A stretch of 64,000 nt of DNA from Xaviernesmea oryzae. GTDB taxonomy: Bacteria; Pseudomonadota; Alphaproteobacteria; Rhizobiales; Rhizobiaceae. Position 1 is the first letter of the stretch. Each line of letters opens with the position of its first letter. A model generated the notes under the pieces. The model saw only the letters and a list, made by a program, of their open reading frames with translations. It did no database searches and was not told the DNA's origin. Of this stretch, positions 10,179 to 19,184 are shown in pieces. The position numbers and the translations under genes are program-made. The stretch covers positions 1 to 64,000 of the forward strand of contig NZ_FOAM01000006.1 of NCBI RefSeq assembly GCF_900109605.1. The letters run 5' to 3'.

Positions 10179-11876
10179 TCAGTCGATCGCCTCGACGTCG
10201 AAGTGATCGGGCTCGGCCCCGGCCTTGGCGCGCTCCACCATGTGGCGATAGCCGGCTTCCAGATGACGGGTGAGCCGCAACGTATCGAAAAGCGGCATGG
10301 TGGTTCGATTTTCCGCCAGGCGGGCGCGCAGGGCTTTCAGCCTGCTTCGGTCACTGGCCAGTGCCACCATCATGGCGACATAGGCGTCGTCATCCTCCGC
10401 CACGAGATCGTCGAGTCCGATGGCCGTAAGGAGACTTTCCGACACGCGCGAGGCGAAGTGGCGCCCTTTGATCGTTGCGACCGGCACGCCTGCCCAGAGA
10501 AGGTCGCTGGTCGTCGTGTGGCCGTTGCAAGGGAAAGCGTCCAGGCCAAGATCGGCCGCCTTCACCCGCCCGATATGCGCATCATAAGGCGTCCAACCGG
10601 CCTGAAAGATGCGTTCGCGGGCAATGCCTTGCGCTTCCATCCAGTTGACGAAATTGTCAAATCCAAGCTCGCTGTAAGGCAATATCCAGAGCACCGCTTG
10701 GGGCGCACCCTTCAGGATCCGCGCCCAGAGCGTGGCGGTGCGGTGGGTGATCTTGCGGGCGACGTTGAACGAGGCGAGCACCACCGCATCCTCCGGCAGA
10801 CCAAGGTTGCGGCGCGGGGGAGCAGGCGGGTCCGGGCGGTAGAAGTCGTCATTGGCCTGGTAGCTGTGTGGCAGCCGGCAGAATTTCTCGTGATAATATG
10901 GCTTGCTGCTCTCGGGCAGCACGATCCGGTCGCCGATGATATAGTCATAGTCGATGCCGCAGCCCGAGCCGGGAAAACCGAGATAGGCAACCTGGATGGG
11001 AGCGGCTCCGGCATTTAAAATCCCGCTGCGGCTATCGCGTGTGTGACCCTTGAGATCCACGAGAATATCGATCTTGGCCGCCCGGATGACCTCTGCCGCT
11101 TCGGCGTCCGAAAGCGCCATAACGGAAACGAGCGATGGCTCTAGATCGCGCCAGCCATCGTCCATCAGGATGTTCTTGGGCGTGGTGTGGCAAAAGAGCT
11201 TGACCTCGAACGCTTCGGGATCGTGCATTTCCAGCACGCCGCGCATGAGAGCCATGGTCGCATGGGCGGAGAAGAAATCGCCGGAGAGATAACCGACCCG
11301 GATCTTTTCCCCGAAGGCGTGCGTCCGCGCCTTGCGAGCCGCGCGGTTGGCCTTGCTGAAGGGCGTGGCGAAGGACATTTTCGTCAGGCGCGCGGCGATG
11401 CTTTCGTCATCGCACCAGATGACGGTAGCCAGCGGAAACTCCACGCCCAGCAGCCTCTCGTCGCCCTTGCGCAGGCCGTCGAGAAGCCGCTCGTTCTCCG
11501 CGCGCGACTCCTCCAGAAAGAGGTAGTCGTGCAGGCAGCGTCGATACATATCTTCCCTGTCGGGATCGAAAGTGCCGCTGCGGGCGGCCAATCGCCAGGC
11601 GTCGGTTGCCCCCAGATCATCACCGGCCCGCGTCAGGAAATTGGCCGCCAGCGTATAAAGCATCGGCGCGTTGGGCGGCCCCAGATCACCGGCGCGGCGA
11701 TAGGCGACGGCCGCCTCCCGCCATTGCTCGGCCTTGCCGAAGCACTGGCCCATCAAAAGGAGAAGCTCCAGATCGAGATCGTCGGTCGTCTCCAGCAAAG
11801 GCGTGAGCAAGGCAAGCGCGCCGGTAAGGTCATTCGCGAGGTAAAGGTTCATCGCCTGAGCGAGCAAGGCCGACAT
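10179..11876 (-). CDS. SPINDLY/OGT-like protein glycosyltransferase (GT41), copy 1
   Basis: The 565-residue protein has an N-terminal helical TPR-like region (about 1-130) and a C-terminal GT41 catalytic domain resembling eukaryotic O-GlcNAc transferase. Matching blocks include a DLKGHT segment, APIQVAYLGFPGSG, SFNVARKITHRT (with the Lys position that binds the nucleotide sugar in OGT) and CNGHTTTSDLLWAG. The family moves a sugar, usually GlcNAc, from a UDP-sugar to Ser/Thr of proteins; donor and target here are unknown. Start ATG 11876 gives MSALLAQAMNLY, parallel to its two neighbours, with AGGA upstream. The longer frame starting at 11948 is less likely. The C-terminal EPDHFDV motif is shared by all three copies. 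It is the last gene of the tandem array. Confidence 0.88.
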   Translation of the reverse strand: MSALLAQAMNLYLANDLTGALALLTPLLETTDDLDLELLLLMGQCFGKAEQWREAAVAYRRAGDLGPPNAPMLYTLAANFLTRAGDDLGATDAWRLAARSGTFDPDREDMYRRCLHDYLFLEESRAENERLLDGLRKGDERLLGVEFPLATVIWCDDESIAARLTKMSFATPFSKANRAARKARTHAFGEKIRVGYLSGDFFSAHATMALMRGVLEMHDPEAFEVKLFCHTTPKNILMDDGWRDLEPSLVSVMALSDAEAAEVIRAAKIDILVDLKGHTRDSRSGILNAGAAPIQVAYLGFPGSGCGIDYDYIIGDRIVLPESSKPYYHEKFCRLPHSYQANDDFYRPDPPAPPRRNLGLPEDAVVLASFNVARKITHRTATLWARILKGAPQAVLWILPYSELGFDNFVNWMEAQGIARERIFQAGWTPYDAHIGRVKAADLGLDAFPCNGHTTTSDLLWAGVPVATIKGRHFASRVSESLLTAIGLDDLVAEDDDAYVAMMVALASDRSRLKALRARLAENRTTMPLFDTLRLTRHLEAGYRHMVERAKAGAEPDHFDVEAID

Positions 11877-12082
11877 GACTAACAATCCTGAAGGAAAAGC
11901 ATCCGCATCATGAATGGCCAGCGAATGCGGGTTTGCGATCTGGAGCATCGTGGTTACGATCGGAGTCGGCGCGATGCTTTGGAAGTGTGTTCTCGCATCG
12001 AACGTTCCGAAAGCCAGCCGCCACTTCGGTCCAATGCTCTATCTCAAAACGCGCCGCGCGCTCTGCCAGGCGCCGGACCATC

Positions 12083-13786
12083 CTATGCCCCATGATCCAG
12101 AGCCGGAACGTCGAAATGATCGGGCTCCTGGCCGGTCTGGGCACGCTCGGCCATCATCCGGTAGGCCTTCTCGAGATGGCGAGTGAAGCGCGCCGTGTCG
12201 AAGAGGGGCGCCTCAGCCCGCACCTTTGAAAGATGGTGGCGCAGAGCCGACAGCCGCTCACGGTCCTTGGCCAGCGACACCACCAGATCGACATAGGCGT
12301 CGTCGTCTTCGGCCACGAGTTCGGAAAGGCCCACTGCGGCAAGGAGGCTCTCCGACACGCGGGAGGCGAAGTGGCGCCCCTTGATGGTGGCAAGCGGCAG
12401 CCCTGCCCAGAGCTTGTCGCTGCTCGTCGTGTGGCCGTTGACAGGAAAGGTGTCGAGACCGAAATCGGCGACCTTCAGCCGCGCGATATGCTCGGGATAA
12501 TGGGCGAAGGGCGCAAAGAGGATGCGGCTGCGGGCGACGCCCTTCCCTTCCATCCAGCTCGCCAGGTTGTCGCGGGCAAAGTCGCCGGCACACAGGATCC
12601 AGAGAACGGAATTCGGCACCGAAAGAAGGATGCGCGCCCAAAGCGCGGCCGTACGCGGCGTGACTTTCCGCACCGCGTTGAACGAAGCGAAGACAAAGGC
12701 TCCTTCGGGCAGGCCGAGACTGGCGCGCGACGTTGCCGGCGGATCCGGCCGGTGGAGCCGGTCGTTTGCCTGGTAGCTCTCCGGCAGGCGGCAGAATTTC
12801 TCGTGGTAATAGGGCTTGCTGCTCTCCGGCAGCACGATGGGATCGCCGATGATATAGTCGCAATCGATGCCGACGCCGGAACCGGGAAAGCCCAGATAGG
12901 CCACCTGGATGGGCGCCGCACCGATGTTGAGGATATCCCCGCGCCCACCCCGCGTGTGCCCCTTTAGATCGACCAGAATATCGATCTCTTCCTCCCTGAT
13001 ACGGGCGACGGCCTGCTCGTCCGACAGCGTGTGGATGTCGATCAGCTTGGGCTGCTGGCCGCGCCAGCCATCGTCTAAGACGGTGTTTTTGGGATTGGTA
13101 TAGCAAAAGAGCGTGACGTCGACCTGCTCGGGATCGTGCAAATCGAGCACACCGCGAAAGAGCAGCATTGTCGCGTGCTGGGAATAGAAATCGCAGGAGA
13201 GATAGCCGATCCGCAGCCGGTCTTGAAACGCATGCGGCCGCGCCCGCCGGGCTGCCCGCGCTTGCGCGGTCAAAGGGATCTTCAGCTTGGTGTTGGTCAT
13301 GCGCGCGTTGATGCTCTCGTCATCGCACCAGTTGATGTTCATGAAGGGGTATTCGACGCCGAGCAGCTTCTCGTCGCCCGCCTTGAGGCCGGCCAGGAAC
13401 CGCTCGTTCTCCACCTGCGCCTCATCGAGGCAGACGAAATCCTGCAGATTCCTGCGATAGATGTCTTCGGCATCGGCATCGAAGACACCGTTGCGCGCCG
13501 CTTTTCGCGCAGTCTGCATAGCCTCGTAGCTATCGTCGGTGCGCGCCAGGAGATTGGCCGCCAGTGCGCGCAGCATCGGCGCATTGGCGGCGTGCAAATC
13601 CGCTGCCCGGCTGTAATAGCTCGCAGCCTCGCGCCAATGCTCTGCCTTGGTGAAGCACTGCCCCGCCAGCAGCAGCACCTCGAGCGGGATGCGCTTTGGC
13701 TGCAGCATCGGCTTCAAGGCGGCAATGGCGCCGGAAACGTCATCGGCCTTATAGCGCTGCAAGGCCTTGGCGAAGGACGCGGACAT
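12083..13786 (-). CDS. SPINDLY/OGT-like protein glycosyltransferase (GT41), copy 2
   Basis: This is a close paralogue of its neighbour, 567 residues long. It has an N-terminal TPR-like helical domain (LLLAGQCFTKAEHWREAASYY) and a GT41 domain with DLKGHTRGGRGDILNIGAAP, SFNAVRKVTPRT and VNGHTTSSDKLWAG, so all catalytic-type blocks are intact. ATG 13786 (MSASFAKALQRYKAD) has GGAG 8 bases upstream. A 20-base segment about 50 bases before the start (13833-13852) recurs upstream of copy 3 with one mismatch, evidence of a relatively recent segmental duplication. It lies 206 bases before copy 1 and 128 bases after copy 3 on the same strand. Substrates are unknown. Confidence 0.88.
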   Translation of the reverse strand: MSASFAKALQRYKADDVSGAIAALKPMLQPKRIPLEVLLLAGQCFTKAEHWREAASYYSRAADLHAANAPMLRALAANLLARTDDSYEAMQTARKAARNGVFDADAEDIYRRNLQDFVCLDEAQVENERFLAGLKAGDEKLLGVEYPFMNINWCDDESINARMTNTKLKIPLTAQARAARRARPHAFQDRLRIGYLSCDFYSQHATMLLFRGVLDLHDPEQVDVTLFCYTNPKNTVLDDGWRGQQPKLIDIHTLSDEQAVARIREEEIDILVDLKGHTRGGRGDILNIGAAPIQVAYLGFPGSGVGIDCDYIIGDPIVLPESSKPYYHEKFCRLPESYQANDRLHRPDPPATSRASLGLPEGAFVFASFNAVRKVTPRTAALWARILLSVPNSVLWILCAGDFARDNLASWMEGKGVARSRILFAPFAHYPEHIARLKVADFGLDTFPVNGHTTSSDKLWAGLPLATIKGRHFASRVSESLLAAVGLSELVAEDDDAYVDLVVSLAKDRERLSALRHHLSKVRAEAPLFDTARFTRHLEKAYRMMAERAQTGQEPDHFDVPALDHGA

Positions 13787-13914
13787 GGGCGGATCTCCAG
13801 ATGGATCGAAATTCTTCCGCCATAGCCGATCCGGCTGGCGCGAACCTGCCGTCGCGCTGGTCCAGCCAGGATGTCGCCACAGCCATAATTCTCGTTGCAG
13901 AGATGCGGCCGGGA

Positions 13915-15610
13915 TCACGGCAAAGGCGGCACGTCGAAATGATCGGGATCCAGCCCGGCCTTTGCCCGGTCGATCATCATGCGATAGGCGCATTCCAGAT
14001 GACGGGTAAAGTGCAGCGTGTCGAAGAGAGGCGTCGTCGTCCTGTTGTTCTGCAGTTTTTCGCGCAAGGCCGCCAGGCGCTGGCGATCCTTGGCGAGCGC
14101 CACGACCAGTGCCTCATAGGCCTCCTCGTCCTCGGCCACCATTTCCGGCAGGCCGATTGCGTTCAGCAGGCTCTCCGAAACCCGTGAGGCGAAATGCCGA
14201 CCCTTGAAGGTGGCGATCGGTAGGCCGGCCCAGAGCTTGTCGCTGCTCGTCGTATGGCCATTGACCGGATAGGTTTCGAGGCCGAAATCGGCTGCCTTTA
14301 ACCTGGCGATATGCCGCCCGTAATCAAGGCCTCCGGTCATGATGATGCGATCGCGGGAAATGCCCTGGTCGACCATCCAGTTCGAGAAATTGTCGCGCGC
14401 GAGATTGCCGAGGCACAGGATCCACAGCACGGAGTCCGGCACCTGCCTCATGATACGCGCCCAGAGCCTCGCGGTACGATGCGAGATTTTGCGGGCGGCA
14501 TTGAAGGAGGCGAAGACGAAGCGGTCAGCCGGAAGCCCCAGCGCCGAACGCGGCAAGGGCGGTGGATCGGGCCGATAAAAATCGTCGTTGGCCTGATAGC
14601 TCTCCGGCATCCGGCAGAATTTTTCGTGATAATACGGCTTGCTGCTGTCGGGCAGCACAAAGCGGTCGCCAATGATATAATCATAGTCGATGCCGCAGCC
14701 GGAGCCGGGATAGCCGATATAGGCCACCTGGATCGGCGCCGCTCCCGCATTGAGGATGCCGCCCCGGCCGCCTTTCGTATGGCCCTTGAGATCGATGAGA
14801 ATATCGATCCCCGCAGCACGGATGGTCTCGGCAGCCTGCGCATCCGTCATGTCGCGGACAGAGACCAGCGATGGCTGCAGGGCGCGCCAGCCCGTATCGG
14901 TGGCGGCATGATCGGGGTCGGTGTGGCAGAAGAAGGTCACCTCAGAGAGGTCGGGATCGTGCAGTTCCAGCACACCGCGAAACAGCACGAGCGTGGCGTG
15001 CGAGGCAAAGAAATCGCTGGAGAGATAGCCGACGCGGATCTTCTCCTGAAAGACGTGCGGACGGCGCCGGCGCGCGGCGGTGCTCTGCGGCGTAAAAGGC
15101 GTTTCGATCAGCGTGTACGTCATACGAGAATTGATGCTCTCGTCATCGCACCAGTTGATGTTGCTGGACGGAAATTCGACGCCGAAGAGCTTGGCATCGC
15201 CCGCCTTCATGCCGGCCAGGAAGCGCTCGTCTTCAGCGTGCCTCATTGATGCACACATGTTCATGCAGCAGGAAGCGGTAGTAGTTCTCCACCTCCTGAT
15301 TGAACACACCGCTAAGGGCCGCCTGACGGGCGCGATCAAGCATCGCATAATCGTCGTCCACGCGCACCATCAGCCCTGCGGCAAGACCACGCAACATCGG
15401 CGCGTTGGCGGTCTGGAGATCGGCGGCGCGGTTATAATAGGTGGCAGCCTCGCGTCACAGCTCCGCCTTGGTAAAACACTGGGCCGCCAGCAAGAGCACC
15501 TCGAAAGGCAGCGGCTTGCCCGATCGCAACAGCGGATCAAGCGCGGCAATGGCGCCCGAAACATCCTCGGCCTTGTAGCGTGCAATGGCCTTGGCGAAGG
15601 GAGCGGACAT
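13915..15610 (-). pseudogene. SPINDLY/OGT-like glycosyltransferase (GT41), copy 3, disrupted
   Basis: The copy begins with a normal start at 15610 (MSAPFAKAIARYKAED) and keeps family sequence to its end, but is broken twice. A TGA at about 15452-15454 stands where copies 1 and 2 have the Trp codon of the motif KAExWREA. Reading on in the same frame restores family sequence (REAATYYNRAADLQ) as far as CINEAR, at about 15240, where the frame shifts: two bases seem lost, or one gained, before AEDERFLAGMKAGD. From there about 440 residues of intact GT41 domain follow, including VNGHTTSSDKLWAG and DPDHFDV. The downstream part has no good start of its own. The clean catalytic half suggests decay is recent, or that a sequencing error should be excluded. 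Confidence 0.82.
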
Positions 15611-15856
15611 CAGCGTCTCCATGTCGATGACCATCCCTCCCTTGCACCTCACCTCCCTAAACCGGCATCGATTTAAGGAAAAAATGACGCAAAGGTTTGA
15701 AGGCGTTACAGCGTCCTTGAGGCGCTGTCAGATGTGCGAAGCTGTAGACGGTCAGGCTGGCGTGAACCTGCCGTTCCAGGCGGCATCGCTCCGCTCGCGA
15801 TGGCTTATCAATCCGGTGGAGACATCGTCGTAAGCGCAACAGGCCTGGAGAAGACG
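15611..15856. other. Intergenic region upstream of the glycosyltransferase array
   Basis: No gene is seen here. The minus strand has a TAAACC/AGGGAGG-rich leader just before the copy 3 start, and the 20-base segment at 15755-15774 that is shared with the region before copy 2. A promoter for the array must lie here, since a terminator closes the upstream gene. Confidence 0.6.
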
Positions 15857-15886
15857 CAGAAAAGGCCGCGCGGTGGCGGCCTTTGC
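15857..15886 (-). terminator. Terminator after the second outer-membrane protein gene
   Basis: A 9-bp perfect inverted repeat (15861-15869 with 15876-15884) with a 6-base loop is followed on the minus strand by TTTTCTG. It separates the barrel gene from the glycosyltransferase array, so the array must have its own promoter within 15611-15856. Confidence 0.8.
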
Positions 15887-15908
15887 AGGATGTGGAATGG
15901 AGGATCGC

Positions 15909-16733
15909 TTACTTGTAGATTGGCTGGTCCACCGGAACTTCGGGCACATAGGCTGCCTGTTCGCAATCGCCGAAATTATAGCGCAGACCGGCGCGGGCTT
16001 CATGGACATAAAGCCCCTTGTCGGAACCGGGACCGCCATGCAGCTTTGAGCCGAACATATCGCCGGCCAGGATATGGCGGAAGCGATAGCCGATATCGGC
16101 CTGCAGATTGCAGGTGATGTCGATGGCGGTACCGGCCATCAGCCCATAGGTGAAGCGCCAGCGCTCCTTGCCCTCATGCTCCACCGTCTCGTCGCAATTC
16201 CCGGAATTGCCGGTTTCGCAGCTGGTGTTCTTCAGCTTGTCCCACTTGACCCGCGTGCCGCCGATGCCGCCACCGACATAGGGCGTGAAGCGACCCCAAG
16301 TGCCGATATCGACATAGGCATTGGCCATCAGGCTCCAGGCCGTCAGGGCGGAAACATCCCGCGAGGTGCAGGCGGTCGCGACGCCGCAGCTTCCCGTGGT
16401 CGAGCCGCTGAAATCTGCTTTTCCGAGATGGTCCAGCGTCAGATCGGCGCGCAGATGCTCGCTGGCGCGGTAACCCACACCAATGCCGGCCGTCCAGGTA
16501 TCGTCGAGATCGGCCTTGTCGAAGTCACGGACATAGCGACCAGGGCCTTGGTAATAATGCGCGCCACGCAGGTCGGTGAAGGCGTAGCCGATATCACCGC
16601 GCAGATACCAGCCGCCTGCCACGGGCGCGACCGCGACCGGCGGTGGCGCCTCTTGCACCGGGTAAAGGTCGGCGGCCACGCCGGGTGTGCTCGCAAGCAA
16701 AACGGCGAACACGCCGATCACGCTTCTCTTCAT
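15909..16733 (-). CDS. outer-membrane beta-barrel protein (Omp25/Omp31-like family)
   Basis: The protein of 274 residues has a signal peptide (MKRSVIGVFAVLLASTPGVA, cleavage after Ala 20) and a mature part of alternating strands with YLRGDIGYAFTD, TWTAGIGVGYR, HLRADLTLD, TPYVGGGIGGTRV and ADIGYRFRHI blocks. It is a paralogue of the barrel at 6023-6856. Unusually the C-terminus runs 23 residues past the last recognisable strand (LRYNFGDC, then EVPVDQPIYK), so the terminal aromatic BAM signal is internal. Paired Cys in loops may form disulfides. It is closed by its own terminator. The role is inferred to be outer-membrane structure; no transport function is claimed. Confidence 0.82.
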   Translation of the reverse strand: MKRSVIGVFAVLLASTPGVAADLYPVQEAPPPVAVAPVAGGWYLRGDIGYAFTDLRGAHYYQGPGRYVRDFDKADLDDTWTAGIGVGYRASEHLRADLTLDHLGKADFSGSTTGSCGVATACTSRDVSALTAWSLMANAYVDIGTWGRFTPYVGGGIGGTRVKWDKLKNTSCETGNSGNCDETVEHEGKERWRFTYGLMAGTAIDITCNLQADIGYRFRHILAGDMFGSKLHGGPGSDKGLYVHEARAGLRYNFGDCEQAAYVPEVPVDQPIYK

Positions 16734-17065
16734 GGGACGACTCCAGACCGGGCGCCTGGAACGGACAGACCTTCCCAGACTTCATGGAGCTGGACAATAA
16801 TGAGTAAGAGTTAAATTCCTGTTAACTACGATCATTCATCGGCATTAAGAAAATGCGTAGATTGCAAGTATCGGAGTATTGCTTATGAGCAACTGCTTTA
16901 CAGAAGGCATTGCGATCTTAGCGCGAGATAATGAACCCATTCATCCTGCGGCCATTTCATAAGGGTAAAGTTTCGCCATGCCCTCGCGCAACGCAATTCG
17001 ACAGTGTCCGTGATCGGCGAACACTGTCGAACGGCAGACCCAAAGAGGGTTTGATTGTCGATCGG
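16734..17065. other. Intergenic region between glmM and the second barrel gene
   Basis: No gene is seen. The segment 16790-16930 is much more A+T-rich than its surroundings, fitting a minus-strand promoter for the barrel gene, with repeated TTAA motifs near 16811-16825. The right part holds the inverted repeat listed at 16997-17031. Confidence 0.6.
16997..17031 (-). terminator. 11-bp inverted repeat at the 3' side of glmM
   Basis: TTCGACAGTGT (16997-17007) is repeated perfectly in inverted form at 17021-17031 with a 13-base spacer, 34 bases past the glmM stop codon. It can act as a glmM terminator, though the following T-tract on the minus strand is poor. An operator is the alternative. Confidence 0.5.
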
Positions 17066-18418
17066 TCAGGCAGCGCTGCGCGCCGCGCCGATGACGCCTA
17101 CCAGACCATCGACGATGGCCTCGACCTCGGCGCGATCATCGCCCTCCGCCATCACGCGGATGAGCGGCTCAGTGCCCGAGGGGCGGATCAGCAGCCGCCC
17201 CCGACCCTTTAGACGCGATTCGGCCTCGCCGATCGCCTGGGCAACCGCCGGCTCTTCCAAAGGCTTGCCGGAAGCAATGCGGACATTCTTCAAGACCTGC
17301 GGCACGGGCTCGAAACGATGGCAGATTTCGCTTACCGGCCGGCCCAGCCGCTTGACGGCAGCCAAGACCTGAAGCGCGGCCACCAGACCGTCGCCGGTCG
17401 TGCCGAAATCCGACATGACGATGTGGCCGGACTGTTCGCCGCCGAGATTGTAGCCATGCTCACGCATATGCTCGACCACGTAGCGGTCGCCGACCTTGGT
17501 GCGTTGCAGGGTCAGGCCACGACCGTGCAGATAACGCTCCAGCCCCAGATTGGACATGACGGTCGCGACGATGCCGTCGCCTTTGAGCTGACCATCCAGG
17601 GCCCATTGATCGGCGATCACAGCCATCAACTGGTCGCCATCGACGATCTGGCCGCGTTCATCGACGAGCTGGACGCGATCGGCGTCGCCATCCAGCGCAA
17701 TACCGATATCGGCGCGCACCTCGTGCACCTTCTTCTGCAGAGCGGCGGGGTTGGTGGAACCGCAATCGAGATTGATGTTGGTACCATTCGGATCGGCACC
17801 GATCGTCACCACATCGGCGCCGAGCTCCCAAAGGGCCAGCGGCGCGACCTTGTAGGCTGCACCATTGGCGCAATCGATGGCCACGCGCAGGCCCTTGAGC
17901 GTGACATCACGCGGCAGCGTGCGCTTGGCATGTTCGATATAGCGATAGATGTCGCCATCCACGCGCTTGGCGCGGCCGATATCTTCCGCCTTGGCCAACT
18001 GGCCTGACAGATCCTGATCGAGAAGCTCCTCGATACGCGCCTCGATTTCGTCCGAGAGCTTATAGCCATCAGGGCCGAACAGCTTGATGCCATTGTCTTG
18101 GAAGGGATTGTGGGAGGCCGAAATCATCACGCCGATATCCGCACGCAGCGAGCGGGTCAGCATCGCGACGCCGGGCGTGGGAATTGGTCCGAGAAGGAAG
18201 ACATCGAGCCCGGCGGCGGTGAAGCCCGCAACCATCGCATTTTCCAGCATATAGCCCGAAAGCCGCGTGTCCTTGCCGATCACCACCCGATGGCGATGCG
18301 CGCCCCGGCGGAAAATGGTGCCAACCGCAATGCCGACCCGCATCGCCAGATCCGGCGTCATCGGAAAGAGGTTGGACTGGCCGCGAATGCCATCGGTGCC
18401 GAAATAGCGACGTGTCAT
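17066..18418 (-). CDS. glmM: phosphoglucosamine mutase
   Basis: GlmM converts glucosamine-6-phosphate to glucosamine-1-phosphate for UDP-GlcNAc, peptidoglycan and LPS synthesis. The 450-residue protein carries the active-site phosphoserine S102 in [12 protein letters not shown], the metal-binding DGDADR loop, and the C-terminal phosphate-binding [12 protein letters not shown]. The N-terminus YFGTDGIRG is canonical. In many bacteria glmM sits behind ftsH; here a GFA-type gene and 238 bases of non-coding DNA lie between. UDP-GlcNAc made through this enzyme would also be a plausible sugar donor for the OGT-like proteins nearby. Confidence 0.97.
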   Translation of the reverse strand: MTRRYFGTDGIRGQSNLFPMTPDLAMRVGIAVGTIFRRGAHRHRVVIGKDTRLSGYMLENAMVAGFTAAGLDVFLLGPIPTPGVAMLTRSLRADIGVMISASHNPFQDNGIKLFGPDGYKLSDEIEARIEELLDQDLSGQLAKAEDIGRAKRVDGDIYRYIEHAKRTLPRDVTLKGLRVAIDCANGAAYKVAPLALWELGADVVTIGADPNGTNINLDCGSTNPAALQKKVHEVRADIGIALDGDADRVQLVDERGQIVDGDQLMAVIADQWALDGQLKGDGIVATVMSNLGLERYLHGRGLTLQRTKVGDRYVVEHMREHGYNLGGEQSGHIVMSDFGTTGDGLVAALQVLAAVKRLGRPVSEICHRFEPVPQVLKNVRIASGKPLEEPAVAQAIGEAESRLKGRGRLLIRPSGTEPLIRVMAEGDDRAEVEAIVDGLVGVIGAARSAA

Positions 18419-18656
18419 AAAAGCTCCTTCATCGTCGCGCCTTGCAAGCGCGCGGTCTAGATCGGGGATTGAACCCGCTCTGTGTCTGAGGACCCAATTG
18501 GCTCACTGCCTGGTCTTTGCCATGTCTTAGCGGCACAGGTCTCAAAATTAGAGTCAAAATTCATTAAATCCCGTTACCGGGAAGGAGCTGGAACTGGCAC
18601 CTGTCGTTCTGTCTCATGCCAGCCTCGCCATCCTGTGCTCCTCGGCCGGCCTTCGG

Positions 18657-19049
18657 CTATTCCTCCTGACGGCGCGTCTCATCACGATTGCGCTCATAAT
18701 GCCTGCGGACTGCAAAGGGCGGAAGCCAAGCCTCACGCCGGATCGTCCAGAGTTCATAGGTCGGTGTGAAACGATCGGGAGCATCGAGCGAACCGAGATG
18801 AATCTCGACTTCATCTCCGCTTCGCGCAAAGACCGGAGAGCCACAGGTAGGGCAGAAGAAGCGCCCGGCATAATCCCGCGCTTCGCCTTCGACCACCACG
18901 GCATCCTCGGGAAAGATAGCGGAGGCATGAAACAGAGCGCCGTGATGCTTCCGGCAGTCAAGGCAATGGCAGATGCCCACTCGGTAGGGCTGCCCCGAGG
19001 CGACGAAACGCAGCTTCCCACACAGGCAGCCGCCGCTGATATGCTCCAT
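18657..19049 (-). CDS. GFA-family (CENP-V/GFA domain) zinc protein
   Basis: The protein of 130 residues has the zinc-binding Cys pattern of the glutathione-dependent formaldehyde-activating (Gfa) fold: GGCLCGKLRF, ICHCLDCRKHHG and FCPTCGSPVF. The name comes from one member; most relatives have no proven activity, so a role in formaldehyde or thiol metabolism is only possible. The start at ATG 19049 is set by GAGGAG eight bases upstream; a longer in-frame version to 19118 would overlap poorly conserved sequence. It lies between ftsH (closed by a terminator) and glmM on the same strand and looks like an insertion into that conserved pair. Confidence 0.85.
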   Translation of the reverse strand: MEHISGGCLCGKLRFVASGQPYRVGICHCLDCRKHHGALFHASAIFPEDAVVVEGEARDYAGRFFCPTCGSPVFARSGDEVEIHLGSLDAPDRFTPTYELWTIRREAWLPPFAVRRHYERNRDETRRQEE

Positions 19050-19125
19050 CCCCGTCTCCTCTTCGTTTGCTGCAAATATGCTCTGCAGCCAAACCCGGAG
19101 AATGGACGCTTGGTTCACCTGATAT

Positions 19126-19160
19126 GAAAAAGCCGCCGCGGGGATGCCGCGACGGCTTTA
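19126..19160 (-). terminator. Rho-independent terminator of ftsH
   Basis: On the minus strand a long GC stem (AGCCG.CGCGG paired with CCGCG.CGGCT, 4-base loop) ends in TTTTT, 25 bases past the ftsH stop codon. It separates ftsH from the GFA gene. Confidence 0.85.
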
Positions 19161-19184
19161 GGTCGAACAGATTCGACGTGGAGT

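Noticed and set aside
13915-15348. Third glycosyltransferase copy as an intact 477-residue gene
   Set aside because: The first 36 or so residues of that frame are in the wrong frame relative to the paralogues; family sequence begins only at AEDERFLAGM, after a frameshift, and the true N-terminus is at 15610 with an in-frame TGA between.
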